Under the pieces are notes generated by a model. The model was not told the DNA's origin. It made no database searches and saw nothing but the letters and a program-made list of their open reading frames with translations. DNA of 15,748 nt, taken from positions 1 through 15,748 of the forward strand of contig DDYQ01000124.1 in assembly GCA_002348005.1 (NCBI GenBank), written 5' to 3'. The position numbers were made by a program, and so were the translations under genes. Shown in pieces: positions 7,728 through 15,594 of the stretch; within the stretch, counting starts at the first letter, position 1; each line of letters starts with the position of its first letter. Origin of the DNA: Desulfobacteraceae bacterium UBA2230 (lineage in GTDB: Bacteria > Desulfobacterota > Desulfobacteria > Desulfobacterales > Desulfosarcinaceae).

Positions 7728-8843
7728 ATGAAATCTATTCTTCTGATCTGTGCGGTATTGGTTCTGATCTGTGCACCCGCTGCCATGGCGGAAACCAGCG
7801 CCAGTAGCGGCGCTGTCTTTCAGAGCTGGAGCAGCGATGAGGACGAGAGCGGCAGCCAGTGGTATGTTCCCGTTCACGTGGCGGGTCAACAGGGGCCGTA
7901 TGCGTGGTTCGTGACCGCAGGCTATGCTTACACCCGCGGCGACTTTGAGGGCGATTCGCGCAGCATCGGGGGGATGCTGGACACCCAGGCAGGAGCAGCT
8001 TACACGTTCCGCAATCTTGGGGGAGCGGACTGGATGGTCGGTATCGATTTCAACCTGCCCACCGGACGGACAGGGGAGGATGAACGGGACCTGCGTATTA
8101 TGATCGATCCCGATCTGGTGACCATCACCAGTCCAGGACGCGGTTTCAATGTCAACCCTTACCTGAGCGTAGTCCGGCAATGGGGGGATTGGATTCTCGG
8201 GTTCGGCGCCGGTTATGCGGTGCAGGGTGAGTACGACTACAGCGAGCGGGTGGAGAACTATGATCCGGGCGATATCGCGACGATTGCAACCGAGGTCGAA
8301 TACGCCCTGTCCGAACCATGGGCGCTAAGCCTTCAGATTCAATACGCCGCCATCGGCAAGGATGAGGTTGATGGGGAGGAGTTGATGCAAAAAGGCGATG
8401 CCTGGTTATTCGGTGTGGGCTTGAGGCGGACAGGACCTGGCTGGCAGACCCGCTTTGGCATTCAGGCTCTTTTAAGGGAAAAGGCCCAAATACTGAAAAG
8501 CGACGGCAACCTGGGGACCGAATCGCGCAACAGCCAGGGGGATGAATGGATCGCCGAACTTGAAACCCGTCATCACTGGCGACCGGAAACCACCCTGATC
8601 TACGGGCTGCAATACCGTTATTTGGCTGAAAACGAATACGACCGCACCTCGGCATTTTACGCCGGTGAGCGCCAGAAGGTCTCCCTCTCCCTTGGACTGG
8701 TTCAGCGGGTGACTGAATCGTTAGACCTGGAAGGTTTTCTTAAGGGGTTTACGATGGCGGACGACCCCAACTGGCTGCACCCTGACGATGCGCGCACGTA
8801 CAATGGCTGGTCGGTGTCGGCCGCCATCTCCAAACGTTTCTGA
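7728..8843 (+). CDS. Outer-membrane beta-barrel protein
   Basis: A 371-residue protein with a clear signal peptide (about residues 1-21, cleavage after AMA). The mature part is a series of alternating amphipathic strands rich in Gly, Tyr and Trp (AWFVTAGYAYTRGDF, WILGFGAGYAV, WALSLQIQYAAIG). It ends in ISAISKRF-like sequence (AAISKRF) with a terminal phenylalanine, the BAM recognition feature of outer-membrane barrels. I count enough strands for roughly 14-16, but this was judged by eye. AAAGGGAA at 7713-7720 is the ribosome site. I do not recognise a specific family; it vaguely resembles MetA/phenol-pathway-type barrels and other transporter-like porins. As last gene of the plus-strand set, it may provide the pore or receptor for the CsgG-like protein and the lipoprotein. 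Its stop is only six bases from the stop of the opposing SYLF gene. Confidence 0.82.
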   Translation: MKSILLICAVLVLICAPAAMAETSASSGAVFQSWSSDEDESGSQWYVPVHVAGQQGPYAWFVTAGYAYTRGDFEGDSRSIGGMLDTQAGAAYTFRNLGGADWMVGIDFNLPTGRTGEDERDLRIMIDPDLVTITSPGRGFNVNPYLSVVRQWGDWILGFGAGYAVQGEYDYSERVENYDPGDIATIATEVEYALSEPWALSLQIQYAAIGKDEVDGEELMQKGDAWLFGVGLRRTGPGWQTRFGIQALLREKAQILKSDGNLGTESRNSQGDEWIAELETRHHWRPETTLIYGLQYRYLAENEYDRTSAFYAGERQKVSLSLGLVQRVTESLDLEGFLKGFTMADDPNWLHPDDARTYNGWSVSAAISKRF

Positions 8844-8849
8844 GCTTGG

Positions 8850-9647
8850 TTAGCGGTCTTGGGTGTACTCCCTCAATCTTTGCTGCAGTGATTTTGCACT
8901 TTCAGGTATTCTATCAATGCCTTGAGCGGTCGCGTTGATTTCCTGATCCAACCCCAGGAACTGCCGGATCAGTTGCTCTTCTTCTCCGAAATATTCCCGC
9001 ACCGCGTCCTGGTTCAGGTGATAATACTCTCCCAGAGTGGCGCTTTCCAAAGTAAGTGCGGCCCCCTGAATGAATTTTTCATCCAGACCGGCTGGCTGTG
9101 GGGAGTACGCCACCACCTGGGCTTTTTGCCCCTCACGATTCGCCTGCCCGTGCACCACGGTTGCATCCGCGCCTAGAATGAAATCAAATCCTTCGGCGAG
9201 TTGACGAATGGTTTCAGTATGGTTGAACACCAGTACCAGTTCTTCAGGTGTGTTGACCGAGGAATCGGCCCCAATATTTTCGGCCGAATAATTCACGAAT
9301 ATCGGTAATGACCATCCCTCCGTGTGGCGGGCGATCAATATGCCGCTGCCGTGTGAGGTATCCGGATCACCCACCTCGATCCGGGGGAAAACGGCCACAG
9401 CGGCTGCTTGACGCAGTATATCGCCCGGAATACGACGACTATTATCTCCCGTTTGCAGGGTCTCAAGAGTCTTTTCAGATAATAGCACTAAGCTTTCAGC
9501 ATCCTGCAGGCCGTCCAAAGACGCACCTTCGACCGAATCGCCGTCCAGCACCGCAGCGTCCGGCGTCTGGCCGGTAGCGGCCGATGCATGAAAGGGCGTA
9601 ATCATCACTATGCTCAAAAAAGCCAACACTATCGTGATCCCGCTCAT
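8850..9647 (-). CDS. Exported SYLF/Ysc84-domain protein
   Basis: A 265-residue protein. A signal peptide covers residues 1-23 (cleavage after ASA). The SYLF (Ysc84) domain spans about 75-210: ILRQAAAVAVFP, then a Gly-rich GSGILIARHTEGWSLPIFVNYS stretch, the EELVLVF segment, FDFILGADATVVHG, and SPQPAGLDEKFIQGAALTLESA. SYLF domains in eukaryotes bind phosphoinositides; bacterial exported versions are thought to associate with lipids, with no settled function. Compared with typical bacterial copies, it has a longer acidic N-terminal spacer (25-70) and a helical C-terminal tail (212-265). TAAGGAGGT at 9651-9659 is an excellent Shine-Dalgarno. The ATG overlaps the stop of the upstream Cys-rich gene (ATGA, four bases shared), so the pair is translationally coupled. 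A lipid kinase gene lies divergent nearby. Confidence 0.87.
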   Translation of the reverse strand: MSGITIVLAFLSIVMITPFHASAATGQTPDAAVLDGDSVEGASLDGLQDAESLVLLSEKTLETLQTGDNSRRIPGDILRQAAAVAVFPRIEVGDPDTSHGSGILIARHTEGWSLPIFVNYSAENIGADSSVNTPEELVLVFNHTETIRQLAEGFDFILGADATVVHGQANREGQKAQVVAYSPQPAGLDEKFIQGAALTLESATLGEYYHLNQDAVREYFGEEEQLIRQFLGLDQEINATAQGIDRIPESAKSLQQRLREYTQDR

Positions 9648-9904
9648 GAAACCTCCTTACCCGGTTTCTGTTCCGATCTGGCACGCGAGCCTTGAAAACA
9701 GGTGAGCTCTACATAGCCGGGAATATCGGGGTCGAAAACGGCTTCTTCTTCATGGATCCAGGTTGGCGGCCCCTCCCAGGCGCCGCACGCCAGTACGACT
9801 GGTTCACCCAAATTGAAATGGCGACCGCACGCCGCGCACTTGATCAGCGTCATTAGCTTTTCCCGGTCGATGATAGCCTTTAACAATGTTTTTTCAGATT
9901 TCAT
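9644..9904 (-). CDS. Small Cys-rich probable zinc-binding protein
   Basis: The product has 86 residues and no signal or membrane segment, so it should be cytoplasmic. It has CAAC at residues 23-26, then C40, H51 and C69, an arrangement able to hold one zinc ion as in small zinc ribbons. The core reads ACGRHFNLGEPVVLACGAWEG, followed by an acidic HEEEAVFD patch. I do not recognise a named family, although this pattern looks like a conserved hypothetical. The ATG at 9904 has AGGG seven bases upstream, within a small inverted repeat. A second ATG at 9853 (residue 18) has GGGAAAAG before it and would still keep all the cysteines, so the true start is uncertain. Its stop overlaps the start of the SYLF gene by four bases, pointing to joint expression. 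Confidence 0.72.
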   Translation of the reverse strand: MKSEKTLLKAIIDREKLMTLIKCAACGRHFNLGEPVVLACGAWEGPPTWIHEEEAVFDPDIPGYVELTCFQGSRARSEQKPGKEVS

Positions 9905-9905
9905 G

Positions 9906-9920
9906 CTGTTACCCTAACAG
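9906..9920 (-). promoter_or_regulatory. Inverted repeat over the ribosome site of the Cys-rich gene
   Basis: CTGTTA and TAACAG are separated by three bases. In the minus-strand transcript this makes a six-pair stem with GGG in the loop, one base before the AUG at 9904. The only Shine-Dalgarno-like bases (AGGG) are inside it. It could be an RNA hairpin that limits ribosome access, or an operator in the divergent spacer. Confidence 0.35.
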
Positions 9921-10111
9921 TAATGAAATTGGGTAAGAATACGCTGTAAACCCTATATTTAGAGGTCAACGCACGGATGTCCATCTGTGATTGGGCCAGG
10001 CACAAGGATTTGCGGTCGGATGCAAATGCAAATACAGTCCTGACCGCATTCGACTTGAACGAAAGTCTGACCATAATACCGTCGTTTGCCGGTTCTTGCC
10101 AGGTGAGGTCG

Positions 10112-10978
10112 ATGAAAGCGCTGATCGTCATCAATAAACTTGCCCGCCAGGGTCAGGCGGAATTCGACGATGCCTTAGCGCAACTCAGGGCAGGGGGGAT
10201 CGAATTCCAGGTCAGCGTTATCGACAGGATCGCGAAGATTCCCGGTCTGGTCCGGGATCTCGGAAGGGCCTTCGATCTGGTCATCCTGGGAGGCGGAGAC
10301 GGCACCTTCAATGCGGGGGTGGAAGCCGTCATGCAGATCGAACGCCCCCTGGGCATCCTGCCATTGGGCACGGCCAACGACCTGGCCCGCAGTCTGGGGA
10401 TCAGCCTGTCCATGGCGGAGGCGGCCCGCACGATTGTGGAAGGCCACACGCGGCGGATCGATCTGGGTTGGGTCAACGGTAAGCACTACTTCAATGTGGC
10501 CAGCCTCGGGCTGACGGCTGGTTTGCGACCCCTCTTAACGCGCGCCAGAAAGCGACGCTGGGGCGTTCTGGCCTATCCGATCAGTCTGGTATCGGTCTAC
10601 CGCACCTCCCGGCCTTTTCGGGCCCACATCATCTGCGGCGGCAAAGTGAAGAGCACCGCATCGATTCAGATCGCGGTCGGCAATGGACGTCATTATGGAG
10701 GTGGTTTGGTGGTGCACGAGGACTCGTCGATCGATGATCACCTGCTCAATTTGTATTGTATCCAGCCCCAACCCTTCAGGAACCTGATCCGCATGCTGCC
10801 AGCCATAAAGGACGGTACCTTTTATGATCAAGAGGGTGTGTGGGTCATGGATGGTACCGAATTCCGGATCCTAACCAGCCGCCCCAAGCGTATCAGCGCG
10901 GATGGCGAGATCGTCGCCCGCACTCCGGCCCACTTTAAAGTCAAAAGTGCCGCATTACCCGTTTTTGCGCCGCTTTAG
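10112..10978 (+). CDS. YegS/DagK-type lipid kinase (diacylglycerol kinase family)
   Basis: The product has 288 residues, the usual length for soluble bacterial diacylglycerol/lipid kinases. I chose the ATG at 10112: AGGTGAGG lies just upstream and the kinase fold begins right there (MKALIVINKLARQGQ). The frame remains open upstream to 9977, but those 45 codons show no family similarity. The nucleotide-binding GGGDGT is at 60-65, PLGTANDLA at 84-92 follows, and DLGWVNGKHYFNVASLG and a C-terminal ISADGE (the conserved DGE) are present. All key motifs are intact. The enzyme phosphorylates diacylglycerol or a related lipid at the inner face of the cytoplasmic membrane and recycles it to phosphatidate. 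The gene ends four bases into the convergent ferritin-like gene. It is divergent from the SYLF pair over a 207-base spacer. Confidence 0.9.
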   Translation: MKALIVINKLARQGQAEFDDALAQLRAGGIEFQVSVIDRIAKIPGLVRDLGRAFDLVILGGGDGTFNAGVEAVMQIERPLGILPLGTANDLARSLGISLSMAEAARTIVEGHTRRIDLGWVNGKHYFNVASLGLTAGLRPLLTRARKRRWGVLAYPISLVSVYRTSRPFRAHIICGGKVKSTASIQIAVGNGRHYGGGLVVHEDSSIDDHLLNLYCIQPQPFRNLIRMLPAIKDGTFYDQEGVWVMDGTEFRILTSRPKRISADGEIVARTPAHFKVKSAALPVFAPL

Positions 10979-11439
10979 CCGGCTTTCGAACCCCGCCGTT
11001 CAAGGGTCTGGACGCGTTTGATCTCGGTTCGTGTTTCATTCAGCAGGCGGCCGAGCGTCTTTGCAACCTGCTCCGGCCATTCGATGGACAACGCGGAGAC
11101 GAGTTGGTCTTCGATCTGCGATTCGAGCTGAAGGGCCTTGTGCTCCAGAATGGGGCTGACTTCCGGGACCAGAGCCGCTTTGACCCGCGTCGCCAGTTCG
11201 CTCAGGGAAAGTCGGTCTGGATCGGGATCCGTCGGCAGAAAATCGAGTGACCGCAATATTTCGGTTACCTGCACCGCAGCCGAGCGGCGTAAATGCAGCA
11301 AGCGTGCAAAAAAATCCGAAGCAGGCTGGTTCTCCAGAAGCTCCACCGACTGAGCATAATGATCGGCGGCATGCTGAAGTGCGACCAGAACAGCGTTGAG
11401 AGCAGCTTCTTTTTGATCGGTGAGGAACATGGGGATCAT
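10975..11439 (-). CDS. All-helical ferritin-like protein (DUF2383/PA2169-like)
   Basis: A 154-residue protein without signal or membrane segment. It is almost entirely predicted helix, in four blocks (about 8-35, 40-65, 80-118 and 122-148), as in four-helix bundles of the ferritin-like DUF2383/PA2169 type. I cannot make out a complete set of Glu/His metal ligands, so metal binding is open. The ATG at 11439 shares ATGA with the stop of the dehydrogenase gene. A second ATG at 11430 has GGAG nine bases upstream, so the real start may be three residues shorter. It is the last gene of a three-gene set, and its stop overlaps that of the convergent lipid kinase. DUF2383-type proteins often occur in stress-responsive clusters. 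The family call is by pattern only. Confidence 0.7.
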   Translation of the reverse strand: MIPMFLTDQKEAALNAVLVALQHAADHYAQSVELLENQPASDFFARLLHLRRSAAVQVTEILRSLDFLPTDPDPDRLSLSELATRVKAALVPEVSPILEHKALQLESQIEDQLVSALSIEWPEQVAKTLGRLLNETRTEIKRVQTLERRGSKAG

Positions 11440-12632
11440 CTCCGTGCGGGTTTTTCAAAGGCGGATGTTTTGAGTACGATCTTTACGCATTCGTCCTGTT
11501 TGTTCAAAAACATTTCATACGCCAGGGGCGCGTCTTCGAGCGGCATGCGGTGCGTAATGACAAAGCCGGGGTCGATTTCTTCGTCGCGGATTTTTTTCAG
11601 TAGCGGCCGCATATAGCGGTGCACGTGAGCCTGACCGGATTTGAGTGTCAAAGACCGGTTCATCACCGCGCCGATCGGAAATTTGTCGATGAGTCCACTG
11701 TAAACTCCGATGACGGATATAGTTCCGCCATTGCGACAGGCCATTATCGCCTCGCGCAGGGCGATCGGCCGGTCCGTTTCAAGCATCAAGGCCTGTTTGG
11801 CCCGGTCGAAAGCCCCCATCAAGCCGGGTTTATGCCCCTCCATGCCCACCGCATCGATACAGCCATCCGGACCCCGGCCGCCGGTCAACTCCTTAAGCGT
11901 CTCCAGAACAGGGGTACGAGTGTAGTCGATCGTTTCGGCGCCGGCCTTTTCACGGGCCATGCGCAGCCGGAAAGGAAATCGGTCGATGGCGATCACACGT
12001 TCCGCCCCCAGAAGATACGCGCTTTTAATGGCAAATTGACCGACCGGGCCACAGCCCCACACGGCAACCGTGTCGCCCGGTTGGATGCCGCACATCTCGG
12101 CGGCCATGAAGCCTGTCGGAAAAATGTCGGAGAGAAAAAGAACCTGATCATCCTCAAGGGCGTCACCGATCTTAACGGGACCGATATCGGCGAACGGTAC
12201 CCGCACGAATTCGGCCTGCCCCCCCGCAAAACCGCCAGTCAAATGAGAATACCCGAATATGCCGGACGGGGAATCGCCGAACGCCTTTTCCGCCATCCAG
12301 GCATTGGGATTCGAATTCTCACACAGTGAGTGCATTTCGTGCTGACAGTGCCAGCAGTTGCCGCAGGCAATAGGGAAGGGGACCACCACGCGGTCACCTA
12401 CGCTCAAGTTGTGGACTCCGTTGCCCAGTTCGACGACTTCACCCATGAATTCATGGCCGAGAATGTCGCCGGTTTCCATTGTGGGGACAAGACCATTGTA
12501 AAGGTGGAGATCGGAGCCGCAGATCGACGTGGACGTGACCCGCACAATGGCATCCCGCTGATTCAGTATTTGAGGATCAGGGACCTCGAGCACTTCAACG
12601 ACGTTAGGTTTAATCCAGCAGGCCGCTTTCAT
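11436..12632 (-). CDS. Zinc-dependent alcohol dehydrogenase, formaldehyde dehydrogenase-like
   Basis: A 398-residue medium-chain dehydrogenase/reductase. Catalytic zinc ligands are visible at C38 (SICGSD), H60 and E61 (GHE); the structural zinc site is C90, C93, C96 and C104. The Rossmann fold carries GCGPVG (193-198), and D217 at the end of the second strand favours NAD over [13 protein letters not shown] at 167-175 is typical of the glutathione-independent formaldehyde dehydrogenase branch. The length matches that branch (about 390-400). It probably oxidises an aldehyde or alcohol with NAD; the substrate cannot be read from sequence. GGAGGAGG at 12637-12644 is a strong ribosome site. The start overlaps the stop of the upstream SRPBCC gene (ATGA), and the stop overlaps the start of the ferritin-like gene, so the three are translationally linked. 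Confidence 0.93.
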   Translation of the reverse strand: MKAACWIKPNVVEVLEVPDPQILNQRDAIVRVTSTSICGSDLHLYNGLVPTMETGDILGHEFMGEVVELGNGVHNLSVGDRVVVPFPIACGNCWHCQHEMHSLCENSNPNAWMAEKAFGDSPSGIFGYSHLTGGFAGGQAEFVRVPFADIGPVKIGDALEDDQVLFLSDIFPTGFMAAEMCGIQPGDTVAVWGCGPVGQFAIKSAYLLGAERVIAIDRFPFRLRMAREKAGAETIDYTRTPVLETLKELTGGRGPDGCIDAVGMEGHKPGLMGAFDRAKQALMLETDRPIALREAIMACRNGGTISVIGVYSGLIDKFPIGAVMNRSLTLKSGQAHVHRYMRPLLKKIRDEEIDPGFVITHRMPLEDAPLAYEMFLNKQDECVKIVLKTSAFEKPARR

Positions 12633-13645
12633 AGTTCCTCCTCCGGAGGACTTTGCGGCCGCCGGTGATTCCCTGCGGTTCTCGTTTGGCGATGCGGGGG
12701 TTGTGCCGCATGGCGTCCACGATGAATGCTGGCATCGGAATGCAGCACCTCGCCTGTTTCCATCACCTGCTTGAAGCGATACAGATCCCCTTTGAGCTGT
12801 TGACCCGGTTCTTCCCCGAACAGCTTGGCGATAGCGATACCCACTGACCCTGCCGGTGGGGCATAGCGGATCCGAACGTGCACCTCGGTCCCCCGGCCAC
12901 CGGGAGCTTCCCTGAATCGCACTTCGCCGGTGTTATGCACCTGCGCGCCCGGGAGCGAGCGCCAGGCGATCAGTTCGTTGGGTTGATCAGCCGTAATTTC
13001 AGCGTCCCATTCCACCATCATACCGGCGGGGCCGGCGGCAACCCAGTGCGAATGCTTCTGATCGATCACCTGCACCGATTTGAGATGGCTCATGAATCGC
13101 GGCAGATTTTGAAAGTCGCGCCAGAATCGGTAAACTAGTTCGGGAGAACCGTTGATCGTTATGGCGGTCGAACGTTCCGCGTGATTCCCCGCGTTCCGAC
13201 TCAGTTGCCGGGCAAAATGAATGTCTATAAGGGTTATACCGGCCACAGCAGCAGCGGCGGCAACCAGACGCCCACGGTCCGCATGGCGCTTTGAAAATGC
13301 GGTGCCCAACAGGGCGAGGTCAAAGAAATCTCCGGCAATCCTGGATAATATCCAGGCTACAGGTCTGCGCTGTGTCACGATGCCGATGCCGCTGGTCATC
13401 TCGCGGACACCGATCATCCGCACCAAAGCACCGTGATCATCCCTGACGCCGATGAGGCGCGACAGGCTCCGTGGCGCCGCCAGCGCTGTAATCCCAAGTC
13501 CGAGACTCATCCAGCCGAGGGTTCTGAAGGGATGAACGCCCTCATCCTTGACCGGCCTGCTGCCGGTCTTTCTTGCAGGCTGAAGGCGATGGCGCGGCGC
13601 CAACCCCTCCGTTCGGTCTTTAATGAATTGTGTATTGTTTGGCAT
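12629..13645 (-). CDS. Membrane protein with C-terminal SRPBCC (polyketide cyclase-like) domain
   Basis: A 338-residue protein. Residues 1-40 are basic and hydrophilic. Residues about 43-145 hold three membrane helices (near 43-58, 98-116 and 126-143). Residues 158-298 form an SRPBCC/cyclase-dehydrase fold: [69 protein letters not shown]. The fold binds hydrophobic ligands; which one is unknown. Residues 306-338 are a basic, Pro-rich tail coded partly by the ribosome site of the next gene, so the tail is likely not conserved. From memory, this two-part protein is often found next to a zinc alcohol dehydrogenase in proteobacteria. It is the first gene of the set; GGAA eight bases before the ATG is a moderate ribosome site. 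A weak promoter-like TTGTCT-16-TAGAAA lies upstream on the minus strand. Confidence 0.85.
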   Translation of the reverse strand: MPNNTQFIKDRTEGLAPRHRLQPARKTGSRPVKDEGVHPFRTLGWMSLGLGITALAAPRSLSRLIGVRDDHGALVRMIGVREMTSGIGIVTQRRPVAWILSRIAGDFFDLALLGTAFSKRHADRGRLVAAAAAVAGITLIDIHFARQLSRNAGNHAERSTAITINGSPELVYRFWRDFQNLPRFMSHLKSVQVIDQKHSHWVAAGPAGMMVEWDAEITADQPNELIAWRSLPGAQVHNTGEVRFREAPGGRGTEVHVRIRYAPPAGSVGIAIAKLFGEEPGQQLKGDLYRFKQVMETGEVLHSDASIHRGRHAAQPPHRQTRTAGNHRRPQSPPEEEL

Positions 13646-13786
13646 GCGTCTATTCCATTTCTAGTTTTTCTAAGCCTAACGCTTCAGCAGACAAACGGTA
13701 TCCGGCCGAAAAGGTATTTGAATCGAACCCGCCGTTTATTCCGCAAGCCATTCGGATGAAGCCGCCGGGTGCGTGCATGGGATCGT

Positions 13787-15370
13787 TTACGGTCGGTTCG
13801 AACCGAGGACCGGTTCATCTTCTTCGAACCCTGGAAGTATGATGTTGAAAAAAGCATTTTGAATCAGATTGGCGATGATCTCCCAGGTGCTTGATTCAGG
13901 ATCTTCGATTCGACCGGAAATATTCGCTTTGGTGGCCACCTGTTCGCTCGCTTCGTTTTTCAACAACTCCGCAATGGCATCGAGCAGGCCCTCGTAAAGC
14001 TTCTGAAATAAACCTTTTTCTTCATCCTGACTTGGATCGTAGACGTTCAGATCCTTGAAAAATGGTTTCACATAACCGTCCACTTGCTGATCGCGGACGT
14101 GCATTTCCGCGAACAATGAGAAACGACCCTGGGTGACATCAAAGTCCCCGTAGGCGCGGAGCAGATCATTCATGGCCCGCATGTCCGTGCCCACAATACG
14201 GATATGCAAATCGAAGTCCGGGCCGTTTTTTTCAGGACGAAAACGGGCCAGGACCTCGCTTTTGCCGCTGCCCATCAGATTTCCGCTGAGCTGCACCTCG
14301 GCTGTACCTTCTCGGAACTGATTGGAGAGGTTTTTTAAACGCAGGTCCGCCTCATGCAGAAAAAGGCGGTAGGATGGGTCTTGAGCCTCATTCACAAAGC
14401 CGACTTCCCCGGTGAGCTGAAGTTCGTCTATTTTCAATAGGAGTCCGGGTTTGTCGGTAACTTGTTTGGCGGTTTCCCTTGCCTGTTCAGCCTTTTCTTT
14501 TTCCTCTGCGGCCGTCTCGGCGCTGTGGATGAAGTCCGTTTTCACATTTTCAATGCGAACGCTTCTCAGATGGGCCGTTTTAATATCGGGTGCGTATTCC
14601 ATACGGCCCTGAGCGGCAAACTGGCCCCCATCGATGAAGATATGGTGGCGGGACAGAATCGGCTGAAAGTAGGCCATTTCCACGGCCTGCAGATTTACTT
14701 CCGCCTCCAAGCCAGGATGCGGCTCGGCAAGGAAATTGGCCTGCCCGTTGACCGCGGCGCTTCCTTTCTCAAAGACCCTCGCGGAAAAATGGAAAGGGGA
14801 AGGATAGACCCGCTCGGGGGAGTGGACGTTGCGGATGTTGTTGGCCTGCAGCGAGATTTCGCTCAGGTTCAGCGGCCGCTGCGGATCTTCGTCGATATAG
14901 GTGAAGCGGCCGTCGCGCACGGTCAACAGATTGACCTTCAATGGATAGATCGCGTTTACGGCCCCCTGCCAACCACGATCTTCGATCGGGACTTTTTCAG
15001 CCGCCTCCTGGCGCAGCTGGGTCAGATTGATGTCGAGAACGGGTCGGTCAATTTCGAAGTCGGCCACCAACCTCCCTCTCAGCAGGGCGCTCCAGTGGAC
15101 GCTGGCCTTCAGGCGGTCGATGCGCAGGACCGGAGGGTCGGGGTAGGCGTTTTGAACCAGGGTGAGATCGTTGAGCGTGACCGAAAAGCCGATGGGATTG
15201 AAGTCGAGTGCGGGCAAGGTGACACGATAGCCTTTCAAAGAAAGGTTCATGTCGCTCTCCATGCGCCGGCGCAAAGGCTCGTCAATGAAGAAAGAAGCCA
15301 CAAATGCCAGTACCACGAGGAAAACGAGAGTTCCGCTGCTCCACATGGCAATTTTGGTTACGGGACGCAC
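13787..15370 (-). CDS. DUF748/AsmA-like inner-membrane protein
   Basis: A 527-residue protein. One N-terminal membrane helix (8-28) is followed by a long periplasmic region of repeated beta-strand units typical of DUF748 and the AsmA/TamB-like superfamily: LPALDFNPIGFSVTLNDLTL, LLRGRLVADFEIDRPVLDINL, VRDGRFTYIDEDP. An Ala/Glu/Lys-rich helical insert lies at 284-304. Relatives are thought to bridge the periplasm and help move lipids to the outer membrane; many DUF748 proteins are longer (around 1,000 residues), so this is a short form. I accept a GTG start at 15370: an in-frame TAG lies just upstream and GGAGG is at 15382-15386, eleven bases before the GTG, whereas the next ATG is residue 9. 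It is followed by a 141-base gap before the SRPBCC gene, so co-transcription is possible. Confidence 0.85.
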   Translation of the reverse strand: MRPVTKIAMWSSGTLVFLVVLAFVASFFIDEPLRRRMESDMNLSLKGYRVTLPALDFNPIGFSVTLNDLTLVQNAYPDPPVLRIDRLKASVHWSALLRGRLVADFEIDRPVLDINLTQLRQEAAEKVPIEDRGWQGAVNAIYPLKVNLLTVRDGRFTYIDEDPQRPLNLSEISLQANNIRNVHSPERVYPSPFHFSARVFEKGSAAVNGQANFLAEPHPGLEAEVNLQAVEMAYFQPILSRHHIFIDGGQFAAQGRMEYAPDIKTAHLRSVRIENVKTDFIHSAETAAEEKEKAEQARETAKQVTDKPGLLLKIDELQLTGEVGFVNEAQDPSYRLFLHEADLRLKNLSNQFREGTAEVQLSGNLMGSGKSEVLARFRPEKNGPDFDLHIRIVGTDMRAMNDLLRAYGDFDVTQGRFSLFAEMHVRDQQVDGYVKPFFKDLNVYDPSQDEEKGLFQKLYEGLLDAIAELLKNEASEQVATKANISGRIEDPESSTWEIIANLIQNAFFNIILPGFEEDEPVLGSNRP

Positions 15371-15420
15371 GATGGGCCAGCCCTCCTATGTCAAAAACTA
15401 AGGCTGTCAGACAAGGGCGG

Positions 15421-15448
15421 ACTATATGGATTGGCCTGTAGCTTCCAA
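15421..15448 (-). promoter_or_regulatory. Possible sigma-70 promoter for DUF748 gene
   Basis: Read on the minus strand, TTGGAA (15448-15443) and TATAGT (15426-15421) are 16 bases apart, matching the consensus at four and five of six positions. Transcription would start near 15414, about 44 bases before the GTG start. Confidence 0.33.
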
Positions 15449-15455
15449 TAGGGAA

Positions 15456-15473
15456 GGCTGTATTTCCACAGCC
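15456..15473. terminator. Weak hairpin, possible terminator
   Basis: GGCTGT and ACAGCC form a perfect six-pair stem around a six-base loop. On the plus strand a TTTT run comes only several bases later; on the minus strand there is no T run. It lies between the transporter ATPase gene and the DUF748 promoter, where a terminator would be useful, but it is a poor match. Confidence 0.22.
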
Positions 15474-15594
15474 GTCGGACTTTTGACCGAAGGATCGAGG
15501 GGTGCCGCTTCAGACGGCAAGGTTCTGCACGGTGTGAATGCAGCGCCGCCCTGGACAAGGCAGGGAAGGAAGGGTGCGGCCCAGAACTGCATGA

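Noticed and set aside
9977..10111. N-terminal extension of the lipid kinase
   Set aside because: The kinase fold begins at the ATG at 10112, which has its own ribosome site. The extension would add 45 residues foreign to the family.
11619..12329. Plus-strand open frame of 236 codons antisense to the dehydrogenase gene
   Set aside because: The dehydrogenase has all zinc and cofactor motifs intact. The antisense frame has no recognisable feature.
13700..13740. T-loop-like GGGTTCGATTC on the minus strand in the gap before the SRPBCC gene, suggesting a tRNA
   Set aside because: No matching acceptor, D or anticodon stems could be found around it, so it is not a tRNA.
13794..13805. Palindrome CGGTTCGAACCG near the end of the DUF748 gene, considered as a terminator
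   Set aside because: It lies within the coding end, has no loop and no T run after it on the minus strand.
14462..15451. Plus-strand open frame of 329 codons antisense to the DUF748 gene
   Set aside because: This is a shadow of a GC-rich gene. No ribosome site or domain is visible, and the minus-strand reading has a membrane anchor and family repeats.
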